Shown here: positions 27,201-42,200 of the stretch, in pieces | Position numbering within the stretch: the stretch's first letter is position 1 | Layout of the letters: the number at the start of each line of letters is the position of its first letter | Origin: Nocardia sienata NBRC 100364 | GTDB lineage: Bacteria > Actinomycetota > Actinomycetes > Mycobacteriales > Mycobacteriaceae | Length of the DNA: 64,000 nt | Assembly: GCF_001613205.1 (NCBI RefSeq) | Contig: NZ_BDBX01000035.1 | Location: 62,001 to 126,000 of the forward strand | Direction: 5' to 3' | Position numbers and translations under genes: made by a program | Notes under the pieces: generated by a model | The model's input: the letters and a program-made list of their open reading frames with translations, nothing else | Database searches by the model: none | Told to the model about the DNA's origin: nothing

Positions 27201-30200
27201 CTCGAGCCGAACGGATCCAACTCGGGGCCGTAGGGGTTGCGCACCTGTCCACCGAGCGCGCTGTAACCGTTCGGCATTCCGTCGGTCACGAAGTTCGCGA
27301 ATTCCGTCAGATTCGTCTTTCCGAGGATTACCGCTCCCGCTTCGCGTAACCGAGCCACCAGAAACGCATCACGGGTGGGATAGGAATCACGCAGTGCCAG
27401 CGCACCTGCCGTCGTCGGCATACCCGCGACGTCGATATTGTCCTTGACCAGTACAGGAATACCGTGCAGCGGCCCACGCACACGGCCCGCCGCCCGCTCG
27501 GCATCCAACCGCGCCGCGTCCTGCAATGCTTGCGGGTTCACCGCCCGGATCGCGTTGAGCCGGGGCCCGCTCTTGTCCAAGGCCTCGATCCGGCGCAGGT
27601 ATTCCTGGACCAACGCGACCGAGGTCGTTCGCCCGTCCTCCATCGCCTGCCGCAGCATCGCCACATCGGCGATCTCCAAGTCGAGAACAAACGATCCGCC
27701 GGGGCGACTGCCGATAGCGCGCTTGCGGTCCCCGCTCGCCTCGTCACTCATCGCGGCTGCCAGTACTCGACCATCCAATCCCTCGGACGCCTGCAGTGCG
27801 GCACCGTTGTCGGGCGGGGTCTCGACGTATGTGTCGGAAACCGGCCTCTCCGTCGGTTTGCTACCGATCCGGTCGGTCTCCCGCACCGTCGGCATACTGC
27901 GTTCGGCGCGCACCTCACTCTCTCCGGGCGGGCCGTCGAATTTACGGGGGAGGCCGGGGGTCTGGGCGGTGTCGAGGGTGTGTCCGGGCCGGGCGGTCAG
28001 GCTTCCGGTCTCGGCGGTGAAGTAGGCGGCGAAGAATTTATCGATGGCGGGGTTGTAGGCGGGTTCCCAGTCGTCGATGTGGAGGGTGCGGGGAATGCCG
28101 GGCTCCTGTTCGATGAGCGGGTCGGTGACGAACAGGTGGCCGGCGATGTTCGTGATGACCCACAGGTGCGCCTCGACAGTGTCGACAGCGGCGACAACGG
28201 CGGTATTGCCGTCCCGGGCCAGCAGCTTGTTCTTGATTGCCGCGATCGGGTCGGTATCGCCGACCGGACGCAGACGGCCCTGGATGGCCTCTTCCGCGGT
28301 GTCGGGGTCGGTGAGGTGGTCGGCGGGAATGACGGTGTTGTCGCTACCGTAAGCCCACAGGGTGGCGGCGGCATGAGCGACGCAACCGATAACGCGCAGC
28401 GTGATCAGTGCGTCGGCGATCGCATGATGTACCGGTGTGTTCCCGGTCAGCTGCGCCGCCAGTTCACCGATCCGTGCCGCATCCGCGGCCGTCAGTTGCT
28501 CGTGGAAGCGGCCGAGTGCCGCCGCGGCTTCGGCGAGTGGGGGATGATCCGGCCGTCGCTCGGCCGCATACCTGAGCGCCTCGGCCGCCGCGGCGAGCTG
28601 ATCGAAACCGGTTGCTGTGCCTTCACTGCCGGTCAGGTTCCGCCGGCCGGCCGTGACCAGTTCTTCGACATAGTCGGCGGTGGCGGCGGCGAGGTTGTGA
28701 GTGGCACCCTGGCGCGCTCTTTCGTAGCTGATAGTGCGGCGATGCAGTCGCCGCAAAGCTTCGGTGGCGGCGCCGGCGGCGACGATGTAGTCGTCACCGT
28801 CCGGGCCTACCACATTCTCCTCACCAGGGTCCCGCGGACCGATATCCTGCACTTCGGCCACGATGAAGCTCGGCTCGTGGAACTCGCCGTTGTGTAGGTT
28901 CTGGTAGGCGAGGGGAAGCTGTTCGCGCGCCGCGGCCGGACTCCACTGTGGTGGCGAGGGGTCGTCGACATGTGCCAGTTCGAACAGTGCTGTGCTGAGG
29001 AGACCACGGTATCTGCTCAAGGACAGTTCGCGAAGCAGGCGGCGGAGTTTATCGGCGGTTGCGGACTCGCGACCGTCCGCCCAGCGGATTGACCTGGTCA
29101 GCTGAACCGATGCATCGGCCACTGCGGCAAGATCGGGCAATCGCGGGGCGATCTTCGTGAGCGTCTCGGCGATGTGCCCGAAAAGCATCCACGCTGTGTC
29201 GGCATGGAAGCTGAAACTGCAGAGTTCTGCCGCGGTATCCAGGGCCGCCCAAAGCTGCTCTCGGACTCCGGTGGCCAGATCACGGTCGGTCATGGGTTCC
29301 GCGGCGGTGGTGATTGCGTCCAGCCCGGTGGTTATCCGGTTCGCGGAGCGGAGCAGTTCGAAGGACTCCGGCGCGATGTGGCGATGTGCGCGCAGCATCT
29401 CGTCGGTATCTGCGCCGCCGGGTACCCACAATTCGTCGAGGTGGCGAAGTAGATCTTTTGCGCTCGAAAGATGGTGGTCGGCCGGTCGGCCGTCGAGCGT
29501 CGGCTCCCCGGGGTCGGCATTCGACAGCAGGCTGAGGGCGCGGATCGACTGCCCAGTTCCGCCGATCCGGATTGCGATATCGCTGACCTGTGTGGTGAAC
29601 GCGGTAAGGGCTCTGAGGTCGGCCTGCCCTTCGGTAAGGATGGCGACACCGCTGAACAACGTATCGGTCGCGGCGGCGAGCGCGGTGGCTGCTGCAGACC
29701 AAGCCCGCAGCTCCTCGCCGAAGTCGAAAAGAGCGACGTAATCATGGATTTGGCGGCGGAGGCGGCGGATCCGGTGACTCAGGGAGCGTGCGACCGCGAA
29801 CAGCAAGCGAGTCGAGTCGGTTATCTCGGTGACCGGTACTGCTTCCCCACGGCGCAGGCGTAGGAGCTGTCCGTCGAGCCGGGTGCGGACCGGATCGAGC
29901 AGGGCGATGGCTTCCGCGTCGGTCAGGCGTTCCAGCCGGTTCGACAGCTGGTCCGAGGTCGACTCCGGTAGATCGACAACTATCGGATGGGTGTCGATCA
30001 ATTGATCGCCGCCGGCCGACTCGTCCGGGGAAGCCGGGCCGGAACCGGAATCCGATCCAGAAGGAAGCAGCCCGCCCTGCGCACGCAGGTCGGTCAGTAT
30101 CCGGTCCAGCTCGTCGCCGACGTCACCGCCCGTCCTCATCTGGACCAGGGTCGTTTCCGCAATACGTTGGGCTCGAAGGTAACCGGCTCCCACTTCCAAC

Positions 30201-33200
30201 TCGTCGGCCAGCATCGTGTGTAGCTTTCCGACGAATTCCACGGCCTCTCCGAGGTTCCGGTGCGGCAAACGCTCGGCGACGGTGCGCAGATCGTCGCGCA
30301 GCCGGCCGATCAGTTCGACACCGGCGCCGACATCGCGGGTTCGAGTCAGGTAGTACCTCGCGACGCTGATCATTCCGGCCAAGTGGGTTGCCGCCGCGGC
30401 GGCGAATTCCGCATCGGTGCCGTTGCGGGCCCGGTCGAAGGACGCCGTCCGGGCTGCGTGGGTGCGGACGGCCGCCGCGAGATCTTCTCCCGGCCGCTGG
30501 GCTGCCCGGAGCCAGTCATCGATGTACTGGGCTCGGCCGGTCAAGGAGGTCGCGCGCGTTTCGGGCATCGCGAGCTGGTGACCGGCCGCTTGCACAGGTG
30601 CGTGATGCGTGGCGGACGGTTCGGCATCACCGGGAGCACTGTCCTCGATACCCCAGGGCACCTCGGCGAACAACCGTTGTGTCATCTCGGCGGCCCGGTG
30701 TGCCCGTACGACGAAATCGTCCAAGGACCTGGGCCAACCGGTGTACCGGTCCGGATCATCGAGAGTCCCCAGACCGTTGACCACTGCGTCCGCGGCGGCG
30801 GCCATGGACCGGAAGAGGGGGAGGCGGTCCAGCAGGTAGCGGGCGGTGCGGAAGAGAGTCGCGTAATCGGTGCCGGAGTCCGTTTCGTCGAACCGGAACC
30901 AGAGCTGATGGTTGAGCGCAGACAATGAGCGCAGCGCCGTCACGAGATCGCGGCCCGGGCCGGGGTCGCCGGCGCGCAGCCTCTGAACATACCCGTTGAC
31001 GGTGGCAGTCAAACCGTCGAGCAAGCGGTGCGCCTGGTCTTCGGGCAGGTCACGGACCCGGGCCAGCAGGTCCGCGATCGAGGCGTCGCGGGAATCGGCA
31101 ATCCATCGACTCACCTCGGGGGAGGCCGAAGCGGGCCGAATGTGCTGTGCGGTAGGCGGTTCGACGGCGAGACCACTGTCCGCGAGCGAGAGTTCTGCCG
31201 GTGGTGCGTTGGTGGCAGTGCGCGGTGCGGGTCTGAACGGTGGGGTACTCCATTGGGCAGCAGGCGGTGTTGTCGGAGAGATAGCCGCCAGCGGCCGACG
31301 CCTCACATCGACAGTGTGCCCTGGTTCGAACCTCCCGCCAGGCCCGGTATGCCTCCAGACCAACATGGATAGCGCATAGGCAGCCCACCATCCGTTGTCG
31401 GCGAATCTGATCTGCCCCACGGTCAGGCGCCCGACTGCGGCCGCCCGCGCCAATCGCACCGTATCGTGCACAACCCGCTGGACCTCGAAGAACTCGGTGA
31501 GTACCAATCCCCCGGGCAGCGCCTCGGCCAGCGGTTTGCCGACGATGTGGTTGATCCACTCATTGTCATAGGCACGGATCCCGAACCGCGCCATCTCCCA
31601 GTCCACCGCCCGCATCTCGGTTTCGGAGATAACCAGCCGGCCGTCGACGAGCGTGAACAACAGATTCCCGGCGTGTGGATCGCCGTGGATGATCTGGAAC
31701 TGATCCCGATCCAGATACCAGGACTTCGCCACGATCGCCTCGAACGGATCCTCCGGCACCTCCAACCGGTCGAAGATCGGCCCGAACTCTGCCCGCAGCG
31801 ACTCCCAGAGTGTGCGCTTCTCCGCCACGAGCCGGCGGATGAACCGCCCGGGGTCGCCCTCACCGGCCGGGACGCGACGCAGCTCGCGCTGAATCTCCGC
31901 GATGCCCGCTCGCAGCTGGTCGATGGGGATTCCGGACAGGTCCGCGACGTTGGTCGTTTCGTCGAGAAAGCTGTGAATCTGCACGGTGGCCCGGCTGCCG
32001 TCGGGAAGTTCCACATCGTGCAACACCCGGTACACGCGTGGAACGTTCTGCACACCGTGCCGCGCCAGCAGTTCGAGGATCTTCCATTCGGCGGCCACGC
32101 GTGCATCCATACCGTCCCCACCGGATTTCGCGATCCGAACCATGAACCGGCCGGTTTCGCGGTCGCCGACCGGAATATTGAGGTTCCAGCTGCCCGCCAT
32201 TGCCGCGGGCACATCAGCGAATGCGGCGTCGATCATGCGCCGCGCCGTGCCCTCGTCGAGTTCGACTCCGTCCTCGCCACCGAGGAAGCGATACTCCTCT
32301 CTCGGAAGCAGCCCTGAAATCTGCGGCACGGCACCGGCCTCCGTAACCGGCGCTTCGATGCCGACGACATCGGTCTTGCCGCTCGATTCGGACGAGCGTG
32401 CCGCGGCGATTGCGCCCGCAAAGCGCGTGAGTGCCTCCTTCAGGTGGCCGTGGTCCGGAGTGGAGGGCTCCTCTCCATGCCAATAGGTGCGCGTCAGCAA
32501 CTCGGCCTGTTCTGGTTCGAGGGTGGCCAATGCGCTATCCCACTGTTCGCGAGTCGCCTGCTCTACGGCCTCGAGCCAAGCATCGGGAATATGTAGGCCC
32601 CGGTCCGCGGCGGTTGTCGGGTAATCGGCCAGCTCGACGAGCTTGATCAGGACCGCCTGCCGCCACCGGGCGAAGCGAACATGCTGTACCGCGGCCACTT
32701 CGGCGTCAGCGCGTAGCCGCTCCGGCGTGGCGGTCGGCTGTCCGGCCACGGCCGCGACGATAGTACGTGCGGTAGGGAGGTCGCCGACAATCCGATAGAT
32801 CTCGTCGACCAGCTGTTCGTCCGGTTCGAGCAAGGCCCGCGCGCGTGATCCGGCCCGCCCGTTGGCGCGTGCAGATCCTGTACCCCGCTGATCGTCGGCG
32901 AAGAACTCCGAGGGGTCGTCCGGCCGACCGGGCCGGGCACCGATCGTGCCCGGTGACCGGCGGCCCGGCCCGTCCTGTGCGGGGGCAGCGGACGGCCGGG
33001 TGAGTGGTGCGCCTACGCCGTGACCGTCCGACCCATCGTCGGGGTCGTTCCCGGTTGGTCGGCCAGTGATTTTGCTGCCGCGTTGCGGCCGTGGCGCTTT
33101 GGGATCTTCGGGGGAATCCTTGTTCAGGTCCTCGCGTGTTCCATCGGGATTATCGATCAGCTGGTAGACGAAAATCTTCTTCGCATCGGCGAAGTCCTCA

Positions 33201-36200
33201 TCGAATTTCTCGGCGGTCCGGACGCGGGGGATTTCATCGTCCTTGTCCACTTGGTTTATATCGTAGAAGACGGTGGTATCACCAGCGATTTCGGCAAGAA
33301 TCAGATGCATCTTCTTCTTGCCGTAGTCGACGAGAATGTAAGTCTTGCCGTCGGCATTCTTATCGGCGATATCGACGACCTCTTTTTTGACATCATCAAT
33401 CTTCTTGGCGTCGATTACGATGGGCCGGGCGCCGTCCACCAGTTTCTCGAATCTGGACAGGTCGTCCTCTTTGCCGATTTTTGCTCGCAGATCGAGAAAA
33501 TCTCGGAGCTTTTCGAGTTTGTTCCGGTCGTCATATGAGTTGCGGTTCGGGTCGGGAATCAGGGTAGCGATTTCCGCTGTGCGGTCGAGGCACTCGTCGT
33601 CGCGTCGTTGGTTGACACGGGGAGACATACGGCGTGGGCCGAGGATTTCGAGGTCGTCAAGTGGTACCGACAGGTTGCGGTCGGGCAGGGCGAGGGGTGA
33701 GAGCTTGCCGTCGACGCGTTCGAAGCAGGCGATATAGGCTTCGGCCCCGTCGATGTCCTCGATCGCGCGGAAAGACGGTTTCCATCGTTCGCGGGTGCGA
33801 ACCCGCGGTACGCGCTGGTCGTCGGCATTACGCTTGTTCGGCTTCCGGAGGTCACGGTTGTCCGGTTCGGGGACCGTGACGTCGAAGATTGTGGCGCCTT
33901 CGCCACCTGTGTCGGTGATGAGGGAGGGCCGGACATCGTCGCCGTCGACGACGAGGAGAAAGACGGTATCGACCCGGTTGTTCGGATCTTCGACGAGGTC
34001 GAGGACGTGAGCGAGAGGGTCGACGGTGTCGGGATCGAGGTGGGTTTTGGTGAATTGGGTCAGGGCGGCGTTCTCGTTGGTCGCGGAGTCGGGCGTGATG
34101 GCCGCTCGGAAATCTCGTACAGTATTTCGACCTTGTTTCGGTTCGGTCGCATTGTCGAGGCCGAGCGCGGTGGCGACTGCGGCGACCTGGTGGATGCCGT
34201 CCAACATTTTCGACCGTCTGCGTCGTCGAGAGTAGGAATCGGTGGCGCTCGCGATGGTATATGCACCGAGTGCCGAGCTGACGGCAATGCCCATGGATTG
34301 GCCCCCCATCAGCGCAACTGCGGCACCGCTGAGCCCCCAACCCAACTTATGTGCAGCCTGCGTCTGCACCTGGCTGACGCCGCTCGCCGCTGCGAAATGT
34401 TTTGCCGGGATAGATTTTCTGGTGTAGGCATTGAGCGGTATCCCGGCAGCACCTTGGACTATCCATCCGGCCGCAAGTGCTGCCGACGACAGAAAGACGC
34501 TATCCGACGCGGCCAATACGACCGAGGCTCCGGTCAAGGCCGTCATTCTCGTGAGGCGAAATGTGTTCAAGCTGAATTTTTGCAGCCATCCATCCGGCAC
34601 TCGGTTTCCGAGCAGGGCAGCGCTGGGAACCAGTGCAAAAGCCGCACCCTGCTGGAATCCGCTGAGACCGGAACTGAGAACCAGGTCCGTGAATTGTATT
34701 CCTTGTATTCCCAAGTACAGATTGGTGACCATATAATGCACGCTGATTCGCCGCTGTTCACGGGGGCGGTAACGTTCTCGAATGCCGTTGGATACCGAAT
34801 TGCGCAGTGCGCGCGCGATCGTCTCGTCGCTATTTCGAGTGGGCGCATTATCCGGCATATGCTTCAGTGAAGCCAAATTCTGGATACTGAATGCCAACCC
34901 CAGGGCCGCGGCCGGCCAAGTGTCGGCAATCAGCAATAACGGTGCGGCGCTTTGCGATATAATTCTGGGGACGTTCATTTTGAGGTTGTTGAAGCGGGCC
35001 ACCGCGTCTTGTGAGCCTTCGAACGCCACTTTGAAGTACTTATTGGAGGCGGCGTTGTACACAATGCCGCCAGCCATTGTCAAGGCAATCGATCCGGCAA
35101 CTACAGGGACGGTGTACGAAGTGTCGGCGGCCAGGGCGCCGGTCGCGGCCAGCCACCCCAATGCAGATGTGATACCACCACCGGCCATCAGCTTCTTCCG
35201 TGAGTAGTTGTCGGCCATATATCCCGCGATCAGTGGACCGACAAACGCCGGTGCACTCGCGCCCATCATGATCCAGCTGCCGGATTCCGCTCCCATTTCA
35301 TTCACCATGTACAACATGAATGTCGCGCTGCCCACATCGGCACCGACCGCGTTCAGGAACTCGGCGCTCATACGACGTCGAGCATCGGCGTCGGTGCGAA
35401 ACAACTGTGATAGCGATTTGCTTTTTGTATCGTCCTCCTTGGTTCCGGTGGGTTCGGCATTCGAGAGATTCGCCTCGGCGGCGGGTACCGAAGTGCTCGG
35501 CGATATCGCCGAATTCCCCGATTGTTCGGGATTCTGTGCTTGCTCGTCCGGTTGTTCGGGTTTCGGGGTGGCGGCCTGCTCTGCTTCCTGATCCGGGGAC
35601 GGCTTCTGGTTTTCGGGTTCCTCTTGTCCGCCCAGGGGGCCGCCGCCACCGGTGGCATGCAGGACCGCGAGCTCTCTGATGTCGGTGGTCAGTTCCGCTG
35701 GGCGGATCCTGTCGTCCAAGGGACGGTCTTCCCCGGTGGGGTTGCGACCCCACTGCGTCTCGCGATTGTTTGCCCCGGGGCCCGGTTCCTCGGACCGTGG
35801 CCTCGCACCGATGCTGTCGGAGCGCGGACGCCCTGTGGACTCGTCGGGCAATGATGCGGTACGTGCGTCGCCAGGCGTGCCGGTCTTCGCTCGGCTCCAG
35901 GGCGACTGTGCCGCCGGATCGGGTGTTTGTACCCGATTCATCGTCCGCGGCCGGTCCGCTGCCGGCCGGGAGGTATTGCCGCCCTGCCGCGGTGCCGGTG
36001 CCGAGGTCTGCTCGGCTCGCGTTGGCGCGGCGGCGTTCTTGCTCTTGCGGGCACGCTCCTCGGCATGCAGTGCGGCCAGGCGGCCTCGGTCGGAATCCCC
36101 GACCTTGCGCCGCGCATCGGCCAGCACTCGTCGTACCTCGTGCTCGGACATGCCGGAATCGGCGGCGATCTCGGTATGGGTTCGCCCTTGCCGCACCTGT

Positions 36201-39200
36201 CGCAGGACAGCTGCCTCCGTCGGGGACAAGCGCTGTGCGAGCGTCTCGTCGCGGCTACGTCCGGCGGTCGTATCGGATATCGATGCGGCGAGCCGGGCGA
36301 GAGCTTTCTCGTCGAACGTATCGAGCACGCCCACGATTCGCGGCATGGCCGTGACCAGAGTGGGCGACCCGATATCGGGCAGCGCACGGTTGACATGCTC
36401 ATCGACCGTGCGGGGTGAGAGACCGAACATCCTCGCGATTTCGCCTCTGGTGCGTCCGCGCGACAAATGCGCGAGCACGACGATCTGGCGCGGCGTCAGC
36501 CGCTTGCCGAGGTCGGCCAATGGCGATCGTGGCTGCACCAAACCGCGCCGCGCGGCTTCGGCGGCGATCAGATAGCGCTTGTTCGCGATGCCGAGCGCCG
36601 CGGCCACCTCCCCGACATACTTCGATGCCTGCTGCCCACCCAGTGCCTCGGTGATCCGCGCGTTGTCCCACCCATCGGTGATCCACCGCAGTACCCGCAG
36701 GTGGTCCCCGCTCAGTTGCGGTTCATCAGCGGCATTTCGGCTCGGCGTGGACGCGCCGGTCACATCGTCGGGGTTCACAGTCTGGACCGATGCCCGCTCG
36801 GTGGCCTCCGCATCGAAGTATTCGGCCGGCTGGGCGGTGGGGCGGGGATCCTCGGTCGACGGGCCGGTCGTGGGCTCCGCCTGCCCGGGTCTACCCGTGG
36901 TCTGCGCATCCGCCGCCCGCCGCTTGGTTCGCGACCACGGAGAGTGTGTGGGCCTCGCGCCGATGGCAGGATCGGTGGGCTCGTCGGACAACTCTTCGAC
37001 CAAGATCCGCCCGGACAGATCGATGTGCACCCGGCGCACCGCGGCGAGGCCTCCCTGCCGACGGACATCCGCCGCCCCCTCGGTCGCGTCCAGGTAATCC
37101 TCGGCACGGGTGAAGAAAACGACAACATCGCCGCGGCGTTGCACGCCGTTCGACGACTGGGCGATCTCGGCGATCGCCAACTGTTCCGCCGAAGCCAGGG
37201 CCTGCCGCAGTTCTGCGGCTATCGACGCCTCTGCCTCGTTGATCCGCCGCATATCCGATGCGGCGACCTCGGTCCCGGCATTCCTCGGCTCGACGAGACC
37301 CAGCACAGCCGCGCCGCCCTCGGTGCTCAGCTCGTCGCGAACCGCCTCCAGTCGCCGCATGCGCTCGTGGGCCAAATCGCCCACGTTCTGAATCTGTCGT
37401 GCCAGTTCGCCGGTCGGGACATGAGCATATTCGGTGAAAAACACCCCTGACGGACTGTCGGCCGGGCCGGTGGAGTCGGGGTCGATGCCGAAGGACAGGC
37501 CGCGCTGCCGATCGACCAGGCGCGCGAACTCGTCCATCGCGAAAGCCACACCGTCGGGGACCTTGGATGATTCCGGCCGGGCGCGCGCCGCATGCGGGGC
37601 GGCGTCCGGCTGGGAGCGCCAGGCTCGCGCGAGCTTTGCGGCCGGGCCGTCGACGGCAATCGACGGACGCGGCCGCGACGGTGCCGGAATCGGGCCGCGA
37701 TCTGCGGCTCGCCGCCGCGCAACCTCGTTGCGGCGGTGGGCGTCACGCCAGACCTCGACCGGTGAAAGTCCCCGCAGCAGCGCCTGCAGGGCATACGCGG
37801 GATGGGTGAAGTCCGCAGGTGCGGCGGCGCCGAAAGCGAGGCCGGCCTCGGCGATCGCTTCGGCCGGGTAGAGTACGCCGCGGTCACCCAGGCCCGGCAT
37901 CGGCCAGCCGTCGGGTCCGAGTGCGGTCTGCTTGTGATGGGCCATATCGCGCAGGATTGGGGCATGCCGCCTCGGGTCCCGAGTGATCTGTTCCGACCAC
38001 GTTGCGAATAGTGCCGACAACGGATACTTTCCGTTCGGATACGCGCGCTCGAGCCCGGACAGGTCGATGTCGAATCCAGGCTTGTCCTTCGGTTGGTTCA
38101 GCCAGTGCTGGAACGCTTCGTAGATGTCATCGTCACGGTTTCGCTTCTTCTTTGCTCTGCTGTAGCCGGGCAGCTGGTCCAGCCAGTCTTCGAAACTGGT
38201 ATCGGCGGATATTGCCGGGAAATCGCCGAGGTTCGCCGAATCCTCATCCGTCCACGTCCCGAACTCGGCGTTACGGCGGGCACTCCCGGGGTGCTTCAGG
38301 CCCTCGAAATATGTCTGCAGGAACCCGAATGCCCTGGCTCGTCGTGTCTTCAACTCGTCGGAGGGAACCGCACTCGACACCGTACCGTCTCGATGATGTG
38401 CAATTTCATGCCGGACCGTCGCGTAGGTTCGGTCGCCGATCGGATCGAGCAGGTAATTCTCCCGCTTCACCCTGGCGGGTTTCTCCCCGGCTCTCGTGTT
38501 GCCGGTGACACTCCGCTCGTTGACGAAGATCGTACGTACATCGGGAGCGAATGACGGCCGGAAGGCCCTGCCGTCGACGGCCAACGGCACAATGGCGATC
38601 ACATCGAAGCCGACATCCCGTCCGGGGGACAGCGACGCCAACAATGCTTTTCGTTCGGCAAGTGACGAATCGATCGTGATTCCGTGCTTGTACAGCTCGA
38701 ACATCTCGTCGTACTCGTCGATGATCGCGTTGCGGATCGACAGTGCGGAAGCAACCGGCACTTTCTCCAGGCCGACCACGTCGATGCCGTAGGTGTCGAA
38801 GATCTCGTGCGCGATGGCGCGGGTGATGCCACGTGCCGTCAGCGGGTCGTAGTCCGGCAGCCGGGTCTCGTGCGCAGCGTGGCTCGCCTCGTCGTCGGGT
38901 ACGCCGTTTGTACGGGGGGTCGCCGGTGAGGCCGCTTCGGCGCCGTCGGTGATTTGTGGGCGATCCAGTCGAACCTGATGCCAGACCCGTCCATCCGGCA
39001 GCGGCTCGGCGGTGTCGAGATCGATGCGGCCGTCCACAGCGGACAGGCCGCGGCGCAGCTCATCGACGGTCAGGCCGGGATCGGAATCGGCAGCATCGAG
39101 GCGGGTGTATTCCAGCTGGGCGAACAGCCGGTGCCGACCGTCGGGGTCCTGGGTGGAGGTGAGGACGAAAAGACGGTCCTGGCCGGCGACTGTCATGGTC

Positions 39201-42200
39201 AGTTCGGCCAGACGCGCGGCCGCGGCGACAATGTTCTCGGGTGCCGGTTTCGAGTCCTCCGCGGGGAGCCCGGCCGCGACCGCGGCGGCCAGTGCGGCAG
39301 GGCTCGCTACATCGGCGCCGGAAACGACCAGCTGCCAGCGGAAGCCGCCGTATTCATCGCGCATCTCCAAGGCATGCAACCGAGCATCACGCTCAGCATC
39401 CTGCAGGCCGTAGCCCGGGTCGGCCTGCAATCGCCCGGCAATCTCCAGCGCCTTCGCCGCGTGGTCGCGACGCATGTCCCGGTTGTCCGTCGACCGCCCC
39501 TCCGGCGCCCGGTCTCCGGTGTGGGGGTGGGTGACCGCGGCGCGCTCGCGCAGGTGATCGATGAGCGCCCGGCGATCGGGAATATCGTCCGCGCCGGACC
39601 GTTCGGAGTGCAACCAGCGCAGCACCGCGTCCGGCTCCGACAACGCCTGCATGCCGCGCGGTCCTGCGGGCTCGTGCGCCGGCCTGCTGCCGATCCGGTC
39701 GGCGGTGCGTTCCGGCGCGTCGACGGGCCCAACGAGGTAGGCGGATTCCGCGACCTGGTAGCCGTTGAATGTCGTATCCGCCGGATCGACTCGGACCGGG
39801 GCCAGGTGCGGGCGGATTCCGTCGAGGTGGTCGAAAAGAGCGGGTCGATTGGTCGCCGCCATACCGCTGCGCTGGTCTATGACGATTGCGAGGCGACGTC
39901 CGAGGGCGGCGGCGACGCCGTGTGCCCAGTCGGTGAACGTGCGGTAGAAGTCATCGACGGAGACCTGGTTGATGTAGTTTTCCAACGGATTGAGCCCGCG
40001 CACCAAGAGCAACGGCTCACCGGATGTGCTGGTGGTCTCGATGAGAAGGACCGCACCCACCATTCTGGCACGGTCGGGGTCGTCAGGGTTGCGCACCATG
40101 ATGACGGCCGTCATATTCGGCATCGTCTCGGCAATCGAGCCGTATCCGCCGCCCCAGCAGGCATTGGCAATCTGCCCTGACAGCTCGAGCAGCGGCCCCC
40201 GTGTCGGGACGAATCGCAGTGGCGTGGTGTCGCTCGCGACGCCCACTCCCTGCGCGCGGGCTATCGCCTGCTCGAGCGCGATCGCGCTGGTCATCCGGCG
40301 GAAGGTGCGGGCGTGTTCGCGTTCCGAGAAATACTGCGAGAACACGTCCTGGTTGGTGATGTGTTCGACGAATTCCCGGACGAGGACGATATCCTCCAGG
40401 ACAGGCTCGTCCGGATTCAGGTCCCGTAGTCGGTCGATCCATCCCGGATGCTGTTGCATCGCCCAGGCGAAACAGATCGTCCGCAGGTGGTCGTGCAATT
40501 CACCGATTCCGGCCAATCGCGCGAAGTTCTGCTCGAAGTCCCGGAGTGAACGTAGTGACGGATATCGATTCGCACTGTGTGCGTCCGCTGCGACGAGCCC
40601 CCGCAACTCCTGTGCCAGGGCTCCCATCTTCCGGCGTGCCACCTCGTTCAGTGGAGCGCCATTGGTCAGAGTGCCCGAAGCCAGCGAACGTTCCAGCGTC
40701 GTCACGTACTCGGCGATGCCGTCTCCGAGCTCATCGAGCAGATGGGTGATCGGCCGCCGCACGCTGGTCATCGCCGACTGAGCGTCCCGCACATTCTTTG
40801 CCAGGCGCGCGTAACGCGCCCGCAGGTCCTCTGTCCATTGCGGAGCCGACGCGGTGCGCAGTTTGGCGACTTCGACCACATCGCTCGGTTGGTAGGCCGT
40901 GGGCATCGCAGCGACCCGCCCGTTGGCTTGTGCCCGCTCGTGGTCGGCGAGCAGCCGACGCAGCGAGGGTATATCACCTGGGTTCCACTCGGATATCTCG
41001 TAGTGGGTGACGCCCATCAGCAGACCGGCGAGAAAGTCGGAGGAATGAATTTTCGCCAAGGTCTCGCTCGGCAAGCGCGCCCTCGTCACGTCGGCGAGAA
41101 AGTCGCGAACGACGGTTTTCAGTTCGGGCAGCACAGTTTCGCCGGTACCGTGCAAGCCGAGTGCTGCTCGCTCTCGACGTCCGTGCTCGCTATCGCTCAT
41201 GATGGCACGCAGGGAACGCACGAGCTCCTGCGTTACCTCCGGGATCAGATCCATTGCTGTGCGCAGCACCGGCGGTCGCCGTTTCGGGGACAGTGCCGAT
41301 ATCAACTCGATATATCTTGCGAAGGCGAAACTATTGGGATGCTCGATGTAGATATCTTCCACATCCTGCAATTGCTGCGCGGTGAACTTCGCACCGTCGA
41401 GGAATCTCGTCGGAATATGGCCGAGTCGTCCCGACCGCAGAGCGGCATCCGCCAGGATTTGCTGGATGGCATCGCGAGAACAGTCCTCCTGCGTGGCCAG
41501 GAACTTCCACGCCTGTTGGGAGGACGCCAGCATCGCGCCGCGGACTTCCTCGGCAGTGGGCGCGCCGGATTCCGAATTCCACGCCACATAATCGAGAATC
41601 GCCTTCAACAGCAGAGCGTCCAGAGCACCCGCGGGTATATCGGCGATCCGCTGCAGCTCCCGGCGCAACCCGTCGAGATCATCGATGCGCGGATGCTCCA
41701 GCCTGCCGCGCGCATGAATCGCGAAATCGCCGTTGTTCGCATCGACCTTCCGCAATGCGGCGCGGGTCTCGGCCCTCGCCAGGAACTCCACCCTCGCGTC
41801 GAGTCTGTCGACAGTCCAACCAGGAGTGTGCACGACATCGGACAGGACCTCGGTGCCGATCGCGGTCGTGAGCGCGTCCAGGATCCGGGGATGGGTAGCG
41901 AGAGTGAGGCATAGCTGCTGGGTGTGCAGCGGGTCAGCGAACAGATTGGTGCCGCGGGAATCGGTGAAATCTTCGGACATGCGCATGAACTCGGCCCACT
42001 TGGCGAGTTGATCGAAGAACTCGACAATATCGTCGTGCTCGGTCGCTGGCCGTGCGGCCACGTCGCGAACCAGACGTTCTACGGCGTCCGTGCCGAGCGA
42101 TAGCCGGGATCCGAATCGCGCGATTTCCCCGACCGCGTCCGCAGGCTCGGGCACCTCGTCATACGTGCGATAGGCGGGCAGGAAGGTATCGACGAACCTC

